Assembly (NCBI GenBank): GCA_945876185.1
Contig: CAMCMZ010000008.1
Coordinates: forward strand, 1 to 64,000
DNA length: 64,000 bases
Direction: 5' to 3'
Source: Candidatus Kuenenia stuttgartensis
Lineage (GTDB): Bacteria; Planctomycetota; UBA11346
In this document: positions 17,017 through 26,769 of the stretch, piece after piece
Numbering within the stretch: the stretch's first letter is position 1
Layout of the letters: the number at the start of each line of letters is the position of its first letter
The notes under the pieces: generated by a model
Told to the model about the DNA's origin: nothing
Seen by the model: only the letters and a program-made list of their open reading frames with translations
Database searches by the model: none
Made by a program: the position numbers and the translations under genes

Positions 17017-18513
17017 TCAGGTCTTCGCGTCCGGTTCCTCGGTATCCACCACGCCCGTCCCCCGTCGGACGTGGATGTCGAACTCGGCGAGCTTGCGGTC
17101 GAGGGTCACGCGGTTGATGCCCAGCGCCTTCGCGGCGCGCAGCTTCACGCCTTTTTCGCGGTTCATCGTCCAACGGATGAGGATGCGTTCGGCCTCGGGG
17201 AATAGGCGGTTCAGGTCGGGGCCGGCTGAGCTGGCGTAGATTTCAAGAGCGCGGGTGAGCGCTTGCAGAGGCTGGGGTGCCTCGGTCTGGGGTTCGCGGC
17301 GATAGCTGCGGATGGTCGGTGGGATGAGGTCATCGATCATCACCGTGCCGGGGGCGAGCACGACCGCCTTCTGGACGCAGTTTTCCAGTTCGCGGATGTT
17401 TCCGGGCCAGGGATAGCTGATCAGCATCTCCAGCACGTCGCGCGGGACTTCATCGACATTCTTGAAGTTTTCGCGGTTGTAGCGTTGCAGGAAGTGGTTG
17501 ACCAAGAGCGGGATGTCCTCACGACGTTCGCGCAGCGGCGGCACCTGCAGGTTCACCACGTTCAGGCGGTAGAACAGATCTTCGCGAAAGCGGCCGGATT
17601 TCACCTCTTCAGACAGGTCGCGGTGGGTCGCGGCGATGATGCGCACGTCGACGGTGATCGGGCGGTGGTCGCCGACCCGGGTGATGGTGCGTTCCTGCAG
17701 GACGCGCAGCAGACGCACCTGGGTGTCCTGGCTGATCTCCCCGATTTCATCCAGGAACAGGGTGCCGCCGTTGGCGACCTCGAAGAGGCCCTTGCGGTCC
17801 TGGTCGGCGCCGGTGAACGCGCCCCGGGTGTGGCCGAACAACTCGCTTTCCAGCAGCGTCGGTGAGAGCGCGCCGGCGTTGATCGGCACAAGCGGTTTGT
17901 GGGCGCGGTGCGAATGGGCGTGGATGAGCTTGGCGAGGAGTTCCTTGCCGGTGCCGGTCTCGCCCTGGATGAGCACGGTCGCTGACGACGCCGCCGCGCG
18001 CACCGCGCTCTGCACCAGCGCGCGCATGGTGCCGCTGTTGCTCAGGATGTCGTGCGATTTGACATCAACCGACAGGGCACCGCGCAGAACCTGGTTTTCC
18101 TCAGCGAGTTCGCTGCCTTCGAGCTGCACCCGCAGGCGGTCCATGCCGTAACGCGCCAGGGCGTCGACGAGGAAGGTCGCGGCTTCTTCGCTGTCGCGGT
18201 GCGATACCACCAGGGTGGCGATCGGTACGTTGCCGTCGCGCACCTGGCGTGCGACCACCGGCAACCCATCAGTAGCGATCGGAGCGGTGGCGTTGCCGGC
18301 GCATTGGGCGATCTCGTCGGCGTTGGCCAGCGGTTCGCCGCCGATGAAGGTTCCGGAGGGCGTGAGATGGCCTGGTCGGCAATGCAGCCAGATCCCGGCG
18401 ATGGTCTTCCAGGTCTGGACTTCCAACCACAGCCGATCGAGGACCAGTTTCGGCCCCGTTGCAGGGTCGAGCATGTGCAGGACAGCGCCGACACGGGTGG
18501 GCCAGGTTTGCAT
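17017..18513 (-). CDS. Sigma-54-dependent Fis-family transcriptional regulator
   Basis: GETGTGKELLAKLIHAHSHR, ELFGHTRGAFTGADQDRKGLFEVANGGTLFLDEIGE, C-terminal Fis HTH (KAAKALGINRVTLDRKLAEF). Confidence 0.93.
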   Translation of the reverse strand: MQTWPTRVGAVLHMLDPATGPKLVLDRLWLEVQTWKTIAGIWLHCRPGHLTPSGTFIGGEPLANADEIAQCAGNATAPIATDGLPVVARQVRDGNVPIATLVVSHRDSEEAATFLVDALARYGMDRLRVQLEGSELAEENQVLRGALSVDVKSHDILSNSGTMRALVQSAVRAAASSATVLIQGETGTGKELLAKLIHAHSHRAHKPLVPINAGALSPTLLESELFGHTRGAFTGADQDRKGLFEVANGGTLFLDEIGEISQDTQVRLLRVLQERTITRVGDHRPITVDVRIIAATHRDLSEEVKSGRFREDLFYRLNVVNLQVPPLRERREDIPLLVNHFLQRYNRENFKNVDEVPRDVLEMLISYPWPGNIRELENCVQKAVVLAPGTVMIDDLIPPTIRSYRREPQTEAPQPLQALTRALEIYASSAGPDLNRLFPEAERILIRWTMNREKGVKLRAAKALGINRVTLDRKLAEFDIHVRRGTGVVDTEEPDAKT

Positions 18514-18687
18514 GGTGTTGCATCAGTGCACATATCGGACCATTCCTGTTCCGCCACCGTTTGATCCTGATTATCTGTGCTGACAAGATGTTAGATACCT
18601 GCGGCCAGACTAGTCGTGCATCTTGGGCAGGCAGCCACGATCAATTATTGGGCAAGTGCCCGATTCGGGCCGATCCTGCTGCTACGA

Positions 18688-21288
18688 TCATCCCAGCGGC
18701 AGCACCAGCACCGCTTCGACACCCCCGCCGTCGGGTTCTTCCAGGCGCAAGTCACCACCCTGGGCGCGGGCCAGGCGGCGGCAGAGCGCGAGCCCGAGAC
18801 CGACCCCAGGCGCGCTGCCGGCGGCGGCCTCGGCGCTGCGGGCGAAGGGCAGGAAGAGTCGGGCGCGCACATCGGCGGCGAGTCCCGGGCCATGATCGCG
18901 CAGGCGCAGTTCGAGGCTGCCCTTGCCCATCAGGGCGCTGAGCGTGATCGTCTTCGTCGCGCTGTTGGCAGCATATTTCGCGGCATTGTCGGCAAGATTG
19001 AGAAGGATCCGTTCGACCGCAGCCGGATCGCAGCGCACCATGCAGGGCGGTACCTGGGCCGTGGCGAGTTCCAGGCCGGCGGCGGCGAGGCGGGTGCTCA
19101 GGCGCGGGACCAGAGGGGCGAGCAGATCGGCCAAGGAAACCGGTCGCGGTTCGGGCGGCCGGCGGCGTTCCAGCCGGGCGTAGTCGAGCACATTGTCGAT
19201 GAGATGCGCCAGCCGCCCGGCCTCGGCGCGCAGCACATCCACGCGTTTCCCGCGCCGGGCGCCATCGTCAGCCACGCGCGGGTCCGCGAGCAGATCCGCA
19301 TGCAGGCGCAGGGCGGTCAGCGGCGTGCGCAGTTCATGCGTCACCGCACTGACGAAGGTGGCGCGACGTTCCGCCAGGCGATTCGCCGCCAGGAGCAGGG
19401 TCGCGCCGCCGACCAGGCCGGCGAGCAGCGCGCCCCAGGCGATACCGAGCGTCCAGCGCGCGGCCGAACTGAGCGGCACGGACGGCAGCGGGCCGGGATC
19501 GAGCCGAATCGGCAAGGCCGCGAGGCAGCGTTCAGGCGGATCATCAGGGCCGCGCGGCACCAGTTGCGCCTGCGGCAGCAGGTCGGTCAGGCGTGAGGTG
19601 AGTTGCGTCCGCAGGTCGTCCCAACGCAGCGCCGCCGCCTGCAATTCCTCATGTCCGTCGAGCTTTGCCCGGCGTGCGAGCAGGAGCCAATGTTCCCCGG
19701 CCCAGCGTGCCTCGACCAGGCCGGCGGTGCTGGCCTGGGTGGCGGGGGACGACACGGCGACGGTGGGAGGGGGCGTCGTGGCGGGTCGCGTTGGGGACGG
19801 TGGCGACACCGCCGGGGTCACCAGGCGCAGGTTGGTCAGCGCAAAGCCTGAATCCAAAGAGTTCATGGTTCCGGGTGTCTGGGCATTCACCTCTTCGGCC
19901 GGAAGAAGGCTTGCGGTTGGAGCGGCGGGCGCCGACAGGCGTTTCGCCTCGACGACGCGGCGATCACGCATTATCCGGCCATCTATATCCGCAGCGTGGA
20001 CGGCAGGGCTTGCCGCCGGATCGGATTCCCGATCGTTGAGGATCGTTCGCGCTGATGGTGCTTGGGGCTTTGCTACTGCAGTGGCCGAAGCGCTTGCCGG
20101 ACCAGGGACGGGCGAAGGTGACGTGAACGACCTTTCCTTGCTCAGCATCTGCTTGGACGCGCGCTGGTTCTCATCCAGGTCGATCGACCCTTTTGTAGGC
20201 GTCTGATCGGTGTTCGGTTTGGTCCTCCATGATGCGGTGCTGTCTGTTCCGATTACGGTCCCGGCCGGTTGCCCTGGCTGATGGCCGGCGACGACCGGGC
20301 CGCGTTTGCCTGCCTGCGGACCAGGCGGGGCCAGGACGATAGGTGCCTGCTCGGCCTTTGCTGAGGGAACTGATCCGGGTGCGGGTTTGAAGTCGGCCGG
20401 AGCTTGGATGTTCGCCGATGCGGCTTTCTGCGATCGGTAGGGATTGTCATTGCGGGCATAGTTCTGCGAGGACAGGAGCGCTTCCGAGCGATTGTCGAAT
20501 TCGTCGATGGCGGACTTTCGTTGCAGGGAATCGCTCCCGTTCGGGTTCACGTTCCAATTATTCATCAGGTTTTGCTGCTGGACCTGGGCGACCAGGGGCG
20601 AATCGCCCGTCTGGCGGATGACATCCTTGTCAGCAGAGCGTTGGGCGACGGTGGAATCCAAGGTCTTCGCTGCCGCTGGGGCCTTTATCTTGGCCGTGGG
20701 CTCCGGCGTTGCCGCCGGTGTCGTGACCGGTGTCGGCGCCAAAGGCGAGGACACCTGACGGGGTGCATCAATCGGATTCACGATGGAATCCGACGCATCA
20801 GGCGGCGGCGGCAGGTCGGCCAGCAGGAGCGCCGGTTCCCGGCCCAGGGTGAAGCGCAGGGCGCCGAAGCGGCGTTCGGCTTCTTCCAGGTCGGAAGCGG
20901 CGATCAGACCGTCGAGTGCGAGCGTGCGTTCGCGTCCGCTCGGAATCTGCGGCGAGGACAGCGTGCTGCCGACCAGACGCACGTGCAGGTGCAACGGGGC
21001 TTGCGGCAATCCCAGCAATGGCGACGGCAGCAGGACGCGTCCGGCCGGAGTCAGGCGCTCGCCGAATACCTCGCTCGGCGTCCAGAACGAACGATAGGCC
21101 TCCGGCGCGCGGCTGGCCTCGCCGACCACCAGGGCGGTGGCGCGCGCATCGAGGCGCCACAAGGCGATGCGCAGCGCCTCGCTTTCGGCACGGTCGCGCT
21201 CGCCGTTCACCACCGCGCGGGTCAACAGCACTCCGGCCGCGAGCAACGGCAGCGCGACCAGCAGGAGGGTGAGCAGGCGCAGGCGCAC
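18688..21288 (-). CDS. Sensor histidine kinase with long low-complexity linker
   Basis: FVSAVTHELRTPLTALRLHADLL H-box, LNLADNAAKYA N-box, LRDHGPGLAADVR G-box, GVGLGLALCRRLARAQGGDLRL. Confidence 0.9.
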   Translation of the reverse strand: MRLRLLTLLLVALPLLAAGVLLTRAVVNGERDRAESEALRIALWRLDARATALVVGEASRAPEAYRSFWTPSEVFGERLTPAGRVLLPSPLLGLPQAPLHLHVRLVGSTLSSPQIPSGRERTLALDGLIAASDLEEAERRFGALRFTLGREPALLLADLPPPPDASDSIVNPIDAPRQVSSPLAPTPVTTPAATPEPTAKIKAPAAAKTLDSTVAQRSADKDVIRQTGDSPLVAQVQQQNLMNNWNVNPNGSDSLQRKSAIDEFDNRSEALLSSQNYARNDNPYRSQKAASANIQAPADFKPAPGSVPSAKAEQAPIVLAPPGPQAGKRGPVVAGHQPGQPAGTVIGTDSTASWRTKPNTDQTPTKGSIDLDENQRASKQMLSKERSFTSPSPVPGPASASATAVAKPQAPSARTILNDRESDPAASPAVHAADIDGRIMRDRRVVEAKRLSAPAAPTASLLPAEEVNAQTPGTMNSLDSGFALTNLRLVTPAVSPPSPTRPATTPPPTVAVSSPATQASTAGLVEARWAGEHWLLLARRAKLDGHEELQAAALRWDDLRTQLTSRLTDLLPQAQLVPRGPDDPPERCLAALPIRLDPGPLPSVPLSSAARWTLGIAWGALLAGLVGGATLLLAANRLAERRATFVSAVTHELRTPLTALRLHADLLADPRVADDGARRGKRVDVLRAEAGRLAHLIDNVLDYARLERRRPPEPRPVSLADLLAPLVPRLSTRLAAAGLELATAQVPPCMVRCDPAAVERILLNLADNAAKYAANSATKTITLSALMGKGSLELRLRDHGPGLAADVRARLFLPFARSAEAAAGSAPGVGLGLALCRRLARAQGGDLRLEEPDGGGVEAVLVLPLG

Positions 21289-21289
21289 G

Positions 21290-21985
21290 TCAGGCCTCGG
21301 CCAGGCGGTAGCCCAGGCCTCGTACCGTCGCGATCAGCTTCGGGTGGCGCGCATCGTCGCCGAGTTTTTCCCGCACGCGCGCCACCAGCATATCCACCGC
21401 CCGGCTGTTGAGGTCGACGCCCTGGTTCTTCCAGAGCAGGCTGTGCAGTTCCTCGCGCGGCACCACGCGATCGCGCCGCTCTGACAATAGTTTCAGCAGG
21501 TCGCATTCCTGTTCGGTGAGTTCCACCCCCGGACCAGCGCCGGTGCGGGCCTGGCGGCGGCCGAGATCGACCTCAATCCCGCCCAGGGTGATGAGTTCCG
21601 GCGCCGGGGCCGCCTTCGCGCCGCTGCGCCGCAGCACGGCCTCGACCCGCGCCACCAGTTCATCGGCCCCGAACGGCTTGACCACGTAGTCGTCGGCCCC
21701 GCCTTTCAGACCCTTCACCCGGTCGTGCTCCGCCCCGCGCGCGGTGAGGATGATGACGGGCAGGGCCGGACGCGCCTGACGCAGCGCAGCGAGGATGTCG
21801 AGCCCATCGCCGCCCGGCATGACCAGATCCAGCAGCACCAGATCGACGTCCATGCCCAGCGCCGCGCGGCGGCCGCTTGGGAAATCCCCGGCCTGGCTGA
21901 TCTGGAAACCGGACAGATCGAGGATCTCGACGATCCCGGAGCGGATCGCCGGATCGTCTTCGACGACGAGGATGTGCGCGCGCAT
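21290..21985 (-). CDS. OmpR/PhoB-type response regulator
   Basis: MRAHILVVEDDPAIRSG receiver, LVLLDLVMPGGDGLDIL, winged-helix C-terminus (LLSERRDRVVPREELHSLLW); start trimmed from ORF track. Confidence 0.92.
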   Translation of the reverse strand: MRAHILVVEDDPAIRSGIVEILDLSGFQISQAGDFPSGRRAALGMDVDLVLLDLVMPGGDGLDILAALRQARPALPVIILTARGAEHDRVKGLKGGADDYVVKPFGADELVARVEAVLRRSGAKAAPAPELITLGGIEVDLGRRQARTGAGPGVELTEQECDLLKLLSERRDRVVPREELHSLLWKNQGVDLNSRAVDMLVARVREKLGDDARHPKLIATVRGLGYRLAEA

Positions 21986-22031
21986 GGCGCACACCGTAGA
22001 TCCAGCGGCGGTTCGCGGAAGCAGCGGCATG

Positions 22032-23213
22032 TCAGGGTGCCGCTGGATTTGCGTTCATTCTCGCTGCCTGGACCTTGACCATCTCTGCGACCTGGGCGTC
22101 GAATCCATCCTTGCCCGTTGCCGGTTTCGCCGCTGTCTGCTCACGCAGCCATTTGGTCCGTTCGGTCAGTTGGGCATCAAGTTGTTTCCCGAGTTCGATG
22201 CGCTTTTGTTGCCGCTCTGCGATCTTTGCTGCGATTTCTTCCTTTTTAAGTCCCTGGAACTCACTTGGCAAATCGGTCGCACTCACCTTGTCCAGGTCGA
22301 CCTTGTTGGTGACAAGATCGTTGATCAGTTCTCCCTTGCCACTGATCACCGGAGCCGCCGTCGGATCTGCGCCGGCATCGGTTCGATTACGGGCGAAGTT
22401 TTCGGCCCTGTCCGCCGAGGTCGCAACCGGCGCGGCTGCCTGCGCCGCAACTTTGGCTGAGACCTCATCTCGCTGCTTGCGATCGCCATAAGCGAGGGCC
22501 GTCGCTGCCAGATCGCTGTTGAGCTTGCCGATTGCCGCATCGAATGGCGTTTCCTGCTGTTTGACTCCGCCATCTTGGGGAATGCCCACGTAACGACCCT
22601 CACTGCGCTTGGCGATGTCCTGCCAGATCCCCATCGCCGTCGGGTCGGCACCGCACAGCAAGGCATTGATGACAATGCCGTTGGTGACGGCCTGCGTGCA
22701 GATCAGAGGGTATTTCACATCGTTGGCGTAATCCATGTGAGGCGGCGCATCGCCGACCAGGAAGATCGTCTTCATCGTTGTCTTGTCCTTCGACCAAGTG
22801 ACCTTGGCCACGGCGTCGGACAGGGCTTGGTTCACCGATTCTGGAGTGTCCCCACCGCCGTCTGCCCTTAAAGCCGACAACTTCAGCCAGATCGCATCGA
22901 GATCGTCATTCAGATCCGTCACCTGGGTGATGTAGCCATCGCCGCGATCACGGTAGGCCACCAGTCCGATGCGTAGACGAGGCCGTGGTTTCCCGGATTC
23001 GGCGACAGTCAGTTCATTCACGATCCCCCAGATCCGACGCTTGGCCCCATCGATCAAGCCGCTCATTGATCCGGTGGTGTCGAGGACGAAACAGACTTCA
23101 CGGACTTCGCCGGCTGGCGCTGGCACCGCCGTATGGACCGGATCGGCCGCGACTGCCATCGCACTGGCGTAGGTGAAGACGGTGAAGGAAAAGAGTTTGG
23201 GAAGGCGGCGCAT
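22032..23213 (-). CDS. Exported von Willebrand factor A domain protein
   Basis: EVCFVLDTTGSMSGLIDGAKRRIWGIVNEL MIDAS-like; signal-like N-terminus MRRLPKLFSFTVFTYASAMAVAA. Confidence 0.85.
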   Translation of the reverse strand: MRRLPKLFSFTVFTYASAMAVAADPVHTAVPAPAGEVREVCFVLDTTGSMSGLIDGAKRRIWGIVNELTVAESGKPRPRLRIGLVAYRDRGDGYITQVTDLNDDLDAIWLKLSALRADGGGDTPESVNQALSDAVAKVTWSKDKTTMKTIFLVGDAPPHMDYANDVKYPLICTQAVTNGIVINALLCGADPTAMGIWQDIAKRSEGRYVGIPQDGGVKQQETPFDAAIGKLNSDLAATALAYGDRKQRDEVSAKVAAQAAAPVATSADRAENFARNRTDAGADPTAAPVISGKGELINDLVTNKVDLDKVSATDLPSEFQGLKKEEIAAKIAERQQKRIELGKQLDAQLTERTKWLREQTAAKPATGKDGFDAQVAEMVKVQAARMNANPAAP

Positions 23214-23265
23214 CGGGGACTCCATGGGCTGGGGGGTGGTAAGGTTGAGGATGTGGGACTGCGCG

Positions 23266-25497
23266 TCAGCGCACCGCTTCGACCAGGTAGATCTCCAGGC
23301 CATCACGGACCTGGACCTCGCCGTCGTTGGCAAGCAGCGATTGCCGGCCGGATTTCGCCAGGCGTTCAGCCAGGGCGAGGTGCTCGCTGCTGCCGAAGGT
23401 GACGCGCTGGGTCGGGGTGCCGTCGGCGCCGGCTTCGATCCAGCGGTTGCCGCGCTGCCAGGCGCTACTGTTGGCGAACTGCCGCACGCCGGTGTAGCGC
23501 TCGGTCTTTCCTGCCGCGTTCATGATCGCGTTCTCGGCAGGCTTGTCGCTTTCGCGGTATCGGCCGTTGTTGAGCGAGGACGCCTGGGCCTGGCCGCCGC
23601 TGCGGGAATCGAGTCCCTTGTGCTGAAGTTCGTCGGTGGCCCGCTTCATCACCGGTGCCGCAGCCGCATCCCAGCGGGCGCGTTCCTCGCGGGTCGCACC
23701 CAACGCCATGGCCGGCATCGGCGCGCCCTCGGTGGCGAGGAACGCCGTGTATTCGGTGAGGATGCCGTACTGGGTGCTCAGACGCACGATGTCGCGGGTG
23801 AGTTCGCTCAACCGGGCCGGATTACTGCGGCCATCCGCCCCGAGTTCGCGTGCCTGGTCGACGAGTTCGGCGATGCGGCGCTGGGCCCACAACCGGGCGA
23901 CCCAGCCGGCGCACGGGTCGGCAGTGGCGGGATCGAAAGTGATGCTGCGTTCCCAGCGGGCGCCATCGGCCAGGGCGCCGGTCAGGGCGATCCGGCACGG
24001 GGCGCGGCCGGCGTAGCGGCCGGTGACCAGGATCTGCTCGCCGGCGAAGGCGTCACGCAGGCGGCGCGGCTGCTGGTCGAGCACCCGGCCGGCATCGGCA
24101 GCGATTTCAGGTGAAGCCAGCACCGGCCGGCCGAGCGCCTTGATCAGTTCGCCCACCGCGACTTCGATGTCGGCGCCGGGCGGCAGGTGGCGGGCGCGGC
24201 CGCGGCCGATCTCGGCCAACTTGTCCAAGAGCGGCGCATTGGCGTCGTGGCCGATGCCGACGCAGAAGATCCGGCGCCCGGCAGGATTGTCGCCGGCCCG
24301 GGTGCGGATCGCGAGTTCGCTCGTGAGGCCGATGGTGGGCAGGCCGTCGGTGAGAAAGAGGATGAGCGGCAACGTGCCGGCCTGCACCGGCTGGGCGAGC
24401 GCAGCGGCCAGGGCCTCATGGATGTTGGTGCCGCCGCTGGGCCGCGAGGCTTCCAGCCAGTCGCGCAGGGTCTTCTGGTTGGTTTCATTCATGGCCAGCG
24501 GGGCGCGGGCGAATGGGTCGACACCTTCGTTGAACAGCAGCAGATTCGCCGATTCGTTGGCGCTGAGCGCGGCCAGCACCTGGGTCACCGCCCCTTTGGC
24601 CTGGCTCCACTTGTCGCCGGCCATGCTGCCGCTGCGGTCGAGCACCACGGTGATTTCGCGTGGAATCGGCTTCGCGGAACCGGGCGGCGGCCCTTCCGCC
24701 AGAAGGGCGAACACGCCGCCGTCGCCTTCCGGGAAGCCGATGACCGACAACGGCGCGCGATCACGCAGGCACCACGACAGCCGGATCGCGCCCGGGGCGG
24801 CGCGGCCTTCCAGCTTCAGTTCGACCCGGCGTTCCTCGCGCCGGGATTCGACCAGGTTCTGGGCCGGGGCGTAGACCGCGCCGATCGGCCCGGATCCGCT
24901 GATGCGGGCCCGGATCGCCCAGGGCTGGTCTCCGGCCAGGGCTTCAGCGCGCGGCAACTGCCAATCGACGCGACCATCGTGCGATTCTAATACCTGTTCG
25001 AAGGTCAGCCGCACGGCCTGGGTCGCCCCAGGTTCGACCGGGAAGACGGATGAACGCAGCAATTGCGCGCCGGCGAACTCGAGCAGGGCCGGGTCGAGCA
25101 TCTTGCTGACGATGGAGCGGTACGTCGCGCGTGCCTCGTCGGCCGGCAGCAGGCGGGCCTCCAATTCGCCACCGGGGCCAGAGAACCCGAACGAGCGCAC
25201 CACCGCCCCGGCTGGCAGCGGCAGCAACAGCACCGCCTCGGCCCGGCTGCTACCCCGGTTGCGCACCTGCACGGTCATCGCGGTGCGGGCGCGCTGATCG
25301 GTGGCCTCCAGGTCGAGCGTGACGCTCTCGACCGTAATCGGCTGGTCCGGCCGTACGCGCATCACTGGCACCACCGGATGCACGTGCCGGCGCGCGTGCC
25401 ACCAAGTGACCTCGTCGTGGTCGCCGGCGGTCAGCCCGGACGAGGTCAGGGACAGAGCAATGGCGAAGAGGAAGCAGAAGTGGGGGATGGGGCGCAT
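23266..25497 (-). CDS. VIT and VWA domain protein
   Basis: VIT region (ARTAMTVQVRNRGSSRAEAVLLLPLPAGAVVRSFGF), VWA (REITVVLDRSGSMAGDKW). Confidence 0.88.
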   Translation of the reverse strand: MRPIPHFCFLFAIALSLTSSGLTAGDHDEVTWWHARRHVHPVVPVMRVRPDQPITVESVTLDLEATDQRARTAMTVQVRNRGSSRAEAVLLLPLPAGAVVRSFGFSGPGGELEARLLPADEARATYRSIVSKMLDPALLEFAGAQLLRSSVFPVEPGATQAVRLTFEQVLESHDGRVDWQLPRAEALAGDQPWAIRARISGSGPIGAVYAPAQNLVESRREERRVELKLEGRAAPGAIRLSWCLRDRAPLSVIGFPEGDGGVFALLAEGPPPGSAKPIPREITVVLDRSGSMAGDKWSQAKGAVTQVLAALSANESANLLLFNEGVDPFARAPLAMNETNQKTLRDWLEASRPSGGTNIHEALAAALAQPVQAGTLPLILFLTDGLPTIGLTSELAIRTRAGDNPAGRRIFCVGIGHDANAPLLDKLAEIGRGRARHLPPGADIEVAVGELIKALGRPVLASPEIAADAGRVLDQQPRRLRDAFAGEQILVTGRYAGRAPCRIALTGALADGARWERSITFDPATADPCAGWVARLWAQRRIAELVDQARELGADGRSNPARLSELTRDIVRLSTQYGILTEYTAFLATEGAPMPAMALGATREERARWDAAAAPVMKRATDELQHKGLDSRSGGQAQASSLNNGRYRESDKPAENAIMNAAGKTERYTGVRQFANSSAWQRGNRWIEAGADGTPTQRVTFGSSEHLALAERLAKSGRQSLLANDGEVQVRDGLEIYLVEAVR

Positions 25498-25650
25498 GAC
25501 CCCAGGCTAACACCGCCAAAGCGGGCGGGTGTAACGGCTCGGTAACGATGCCGAAGCCATCTGCCGGGCGGCGAATCGGCCCAGGCCACCGCAGAAGCCG
25601 GCCCTCCTGGGAGCGCTGGGGTCAGGCCCAGAAAACCCGTGCCGGTGACC

Positions 25651-26643
25651 TCAGCCGAGTTTCCCCAAGGCGTCCTTGGCGAGTTTCCCGGAAATCTGGT
25701 GTTCTTTCAACAGTGCCTTGACCTGCGCCCGGGCCACGTCGAGGGACAGGATGCCGGTCTCGACCAGTCGGCAGATGGCGGCGATCATGCCCTCGGCTTT
25801 GCCCTTCGCTTCGCCCTCGGCCTTGCCCAGAGCCTGCCCCTCCGCGCGGCTCTTCGCCTCGCGCTCCTTGATGTTTGCTAGGATTCGGGTTGCCATCATG
25901 GATTCCACCTTTGCCAAAGTGATCTTAGCCGTTTTGCCCGGCGGGATCAAGCCGGTCGGGCGGAGGACTTCCTCGGCCCATGTACCGAGCAGTTCCTGGA
26001 GATCCGGTCGGCGCTTGAGCCATTCCCGCAGAGCGGCCACCACCTGGAGCTGGGCCTCGGGGGAGGCGCATTGCTCCAACGCGAAGACGGCAGCGGCGAG
26101 GTTTTTCAACTCCATCCCCTCTTCGACCGGAACGTGGTTCTCGTCCAGGAAGAGGTACTGGAGGTCGGGCTGAAACTTGGCCAGGGCATCGATCGGCGAA
26201 GCGATCAGGTCGCGCAGGTGGATCGGCGCGTTCCACGGCCGGTCGCCGTTGTAGAGGACGATCGGCAGCACCGGCGGCAACGTGCCCTCTGCCGTGATTT
26301 CCTTAGCCGCGATCAGGTCCTGCCACAGCAGAGCGATGTAACCCAACAGCCGCACCGCCATCCAGCGGTCCACCGTCGATTGGAATTCCAGCAAGAGGTA
26401 GACGTAGACCCAGGTCTTCTGGACCTTCAGCCGCCAGACGAGATCGTTCTCGCGACCGCGCAGATCCTGCGAAATATAGTTGCCGTTGCAGCGTTCCAGC
26501 GAGTCCAGGTTGAAGCGCTTGGCCAGATCCGGACTGACGTAGCCGCGGATCAGGTCAGCGACCAGGTCTTTGTGCGAGAACAGGCGCTTGTAGGCGCTGT
26601 CCTGAGAACGCGGCGACTGACCGGACGGCTTTCGGGTGACCAT
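25651..26643 (-). CDS. Rpn family recombination-promoting nuclease / putative transposase
   Basis: SAYKRLFSHKDLVADLIRGYV, VWVYLLLEFQSTVDRWMAVRLLGYIALLWQDL-type PD-(D/E)XK region. Confidence 0.8.
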   Translation of the reverse strand: MVTRKPSGQSPRSQDSAYKRLFSHKDLVADLIRGYVSPDLAKRFNLDSLERCNGNYISQDLRGRENDLVWRLKVQKTWVYVYLLLEFQSTVDRWMAVRLLGYIALLWQDLIAAKEITAEGTLPPVLPIVLYNGDRPWNAPIHLRDLIASPIDALAKFQPDLQYLFLDENHVPVEEGMELKNLAAAVFALEQCASPEAQLQVVAALREWLKRRPDLQELLGTWAEEVLRPTGLIPPGKTAKITLAKVESMMATRILANIKEREAKSRAEGQALGKAEGEAKGKAEGMIAAICRLVETGILSLDVARAQVKALLKEHQISGKLAKDALGKLG

Positions 26644-26769
26644 AGCGGGGCAGGATTGGCAGAGACAGCAGCGTGCAAGCAGCACCGGATCGTTCAACCC
26701 AAGCCGGTCGTTTTCCCCGGTTCCCTCCTGCCGTTCCGGGACTATCGTGCCGTTCACGGAGCAACCCGC

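Noticed and set aside
25585-25625. Possible degenerate copy of family C (CCGGCCCTCCTGGGAGCGCTGGGG)
   Set aside because: Only a short similarity to the inner part of the element, no inverted ends found.
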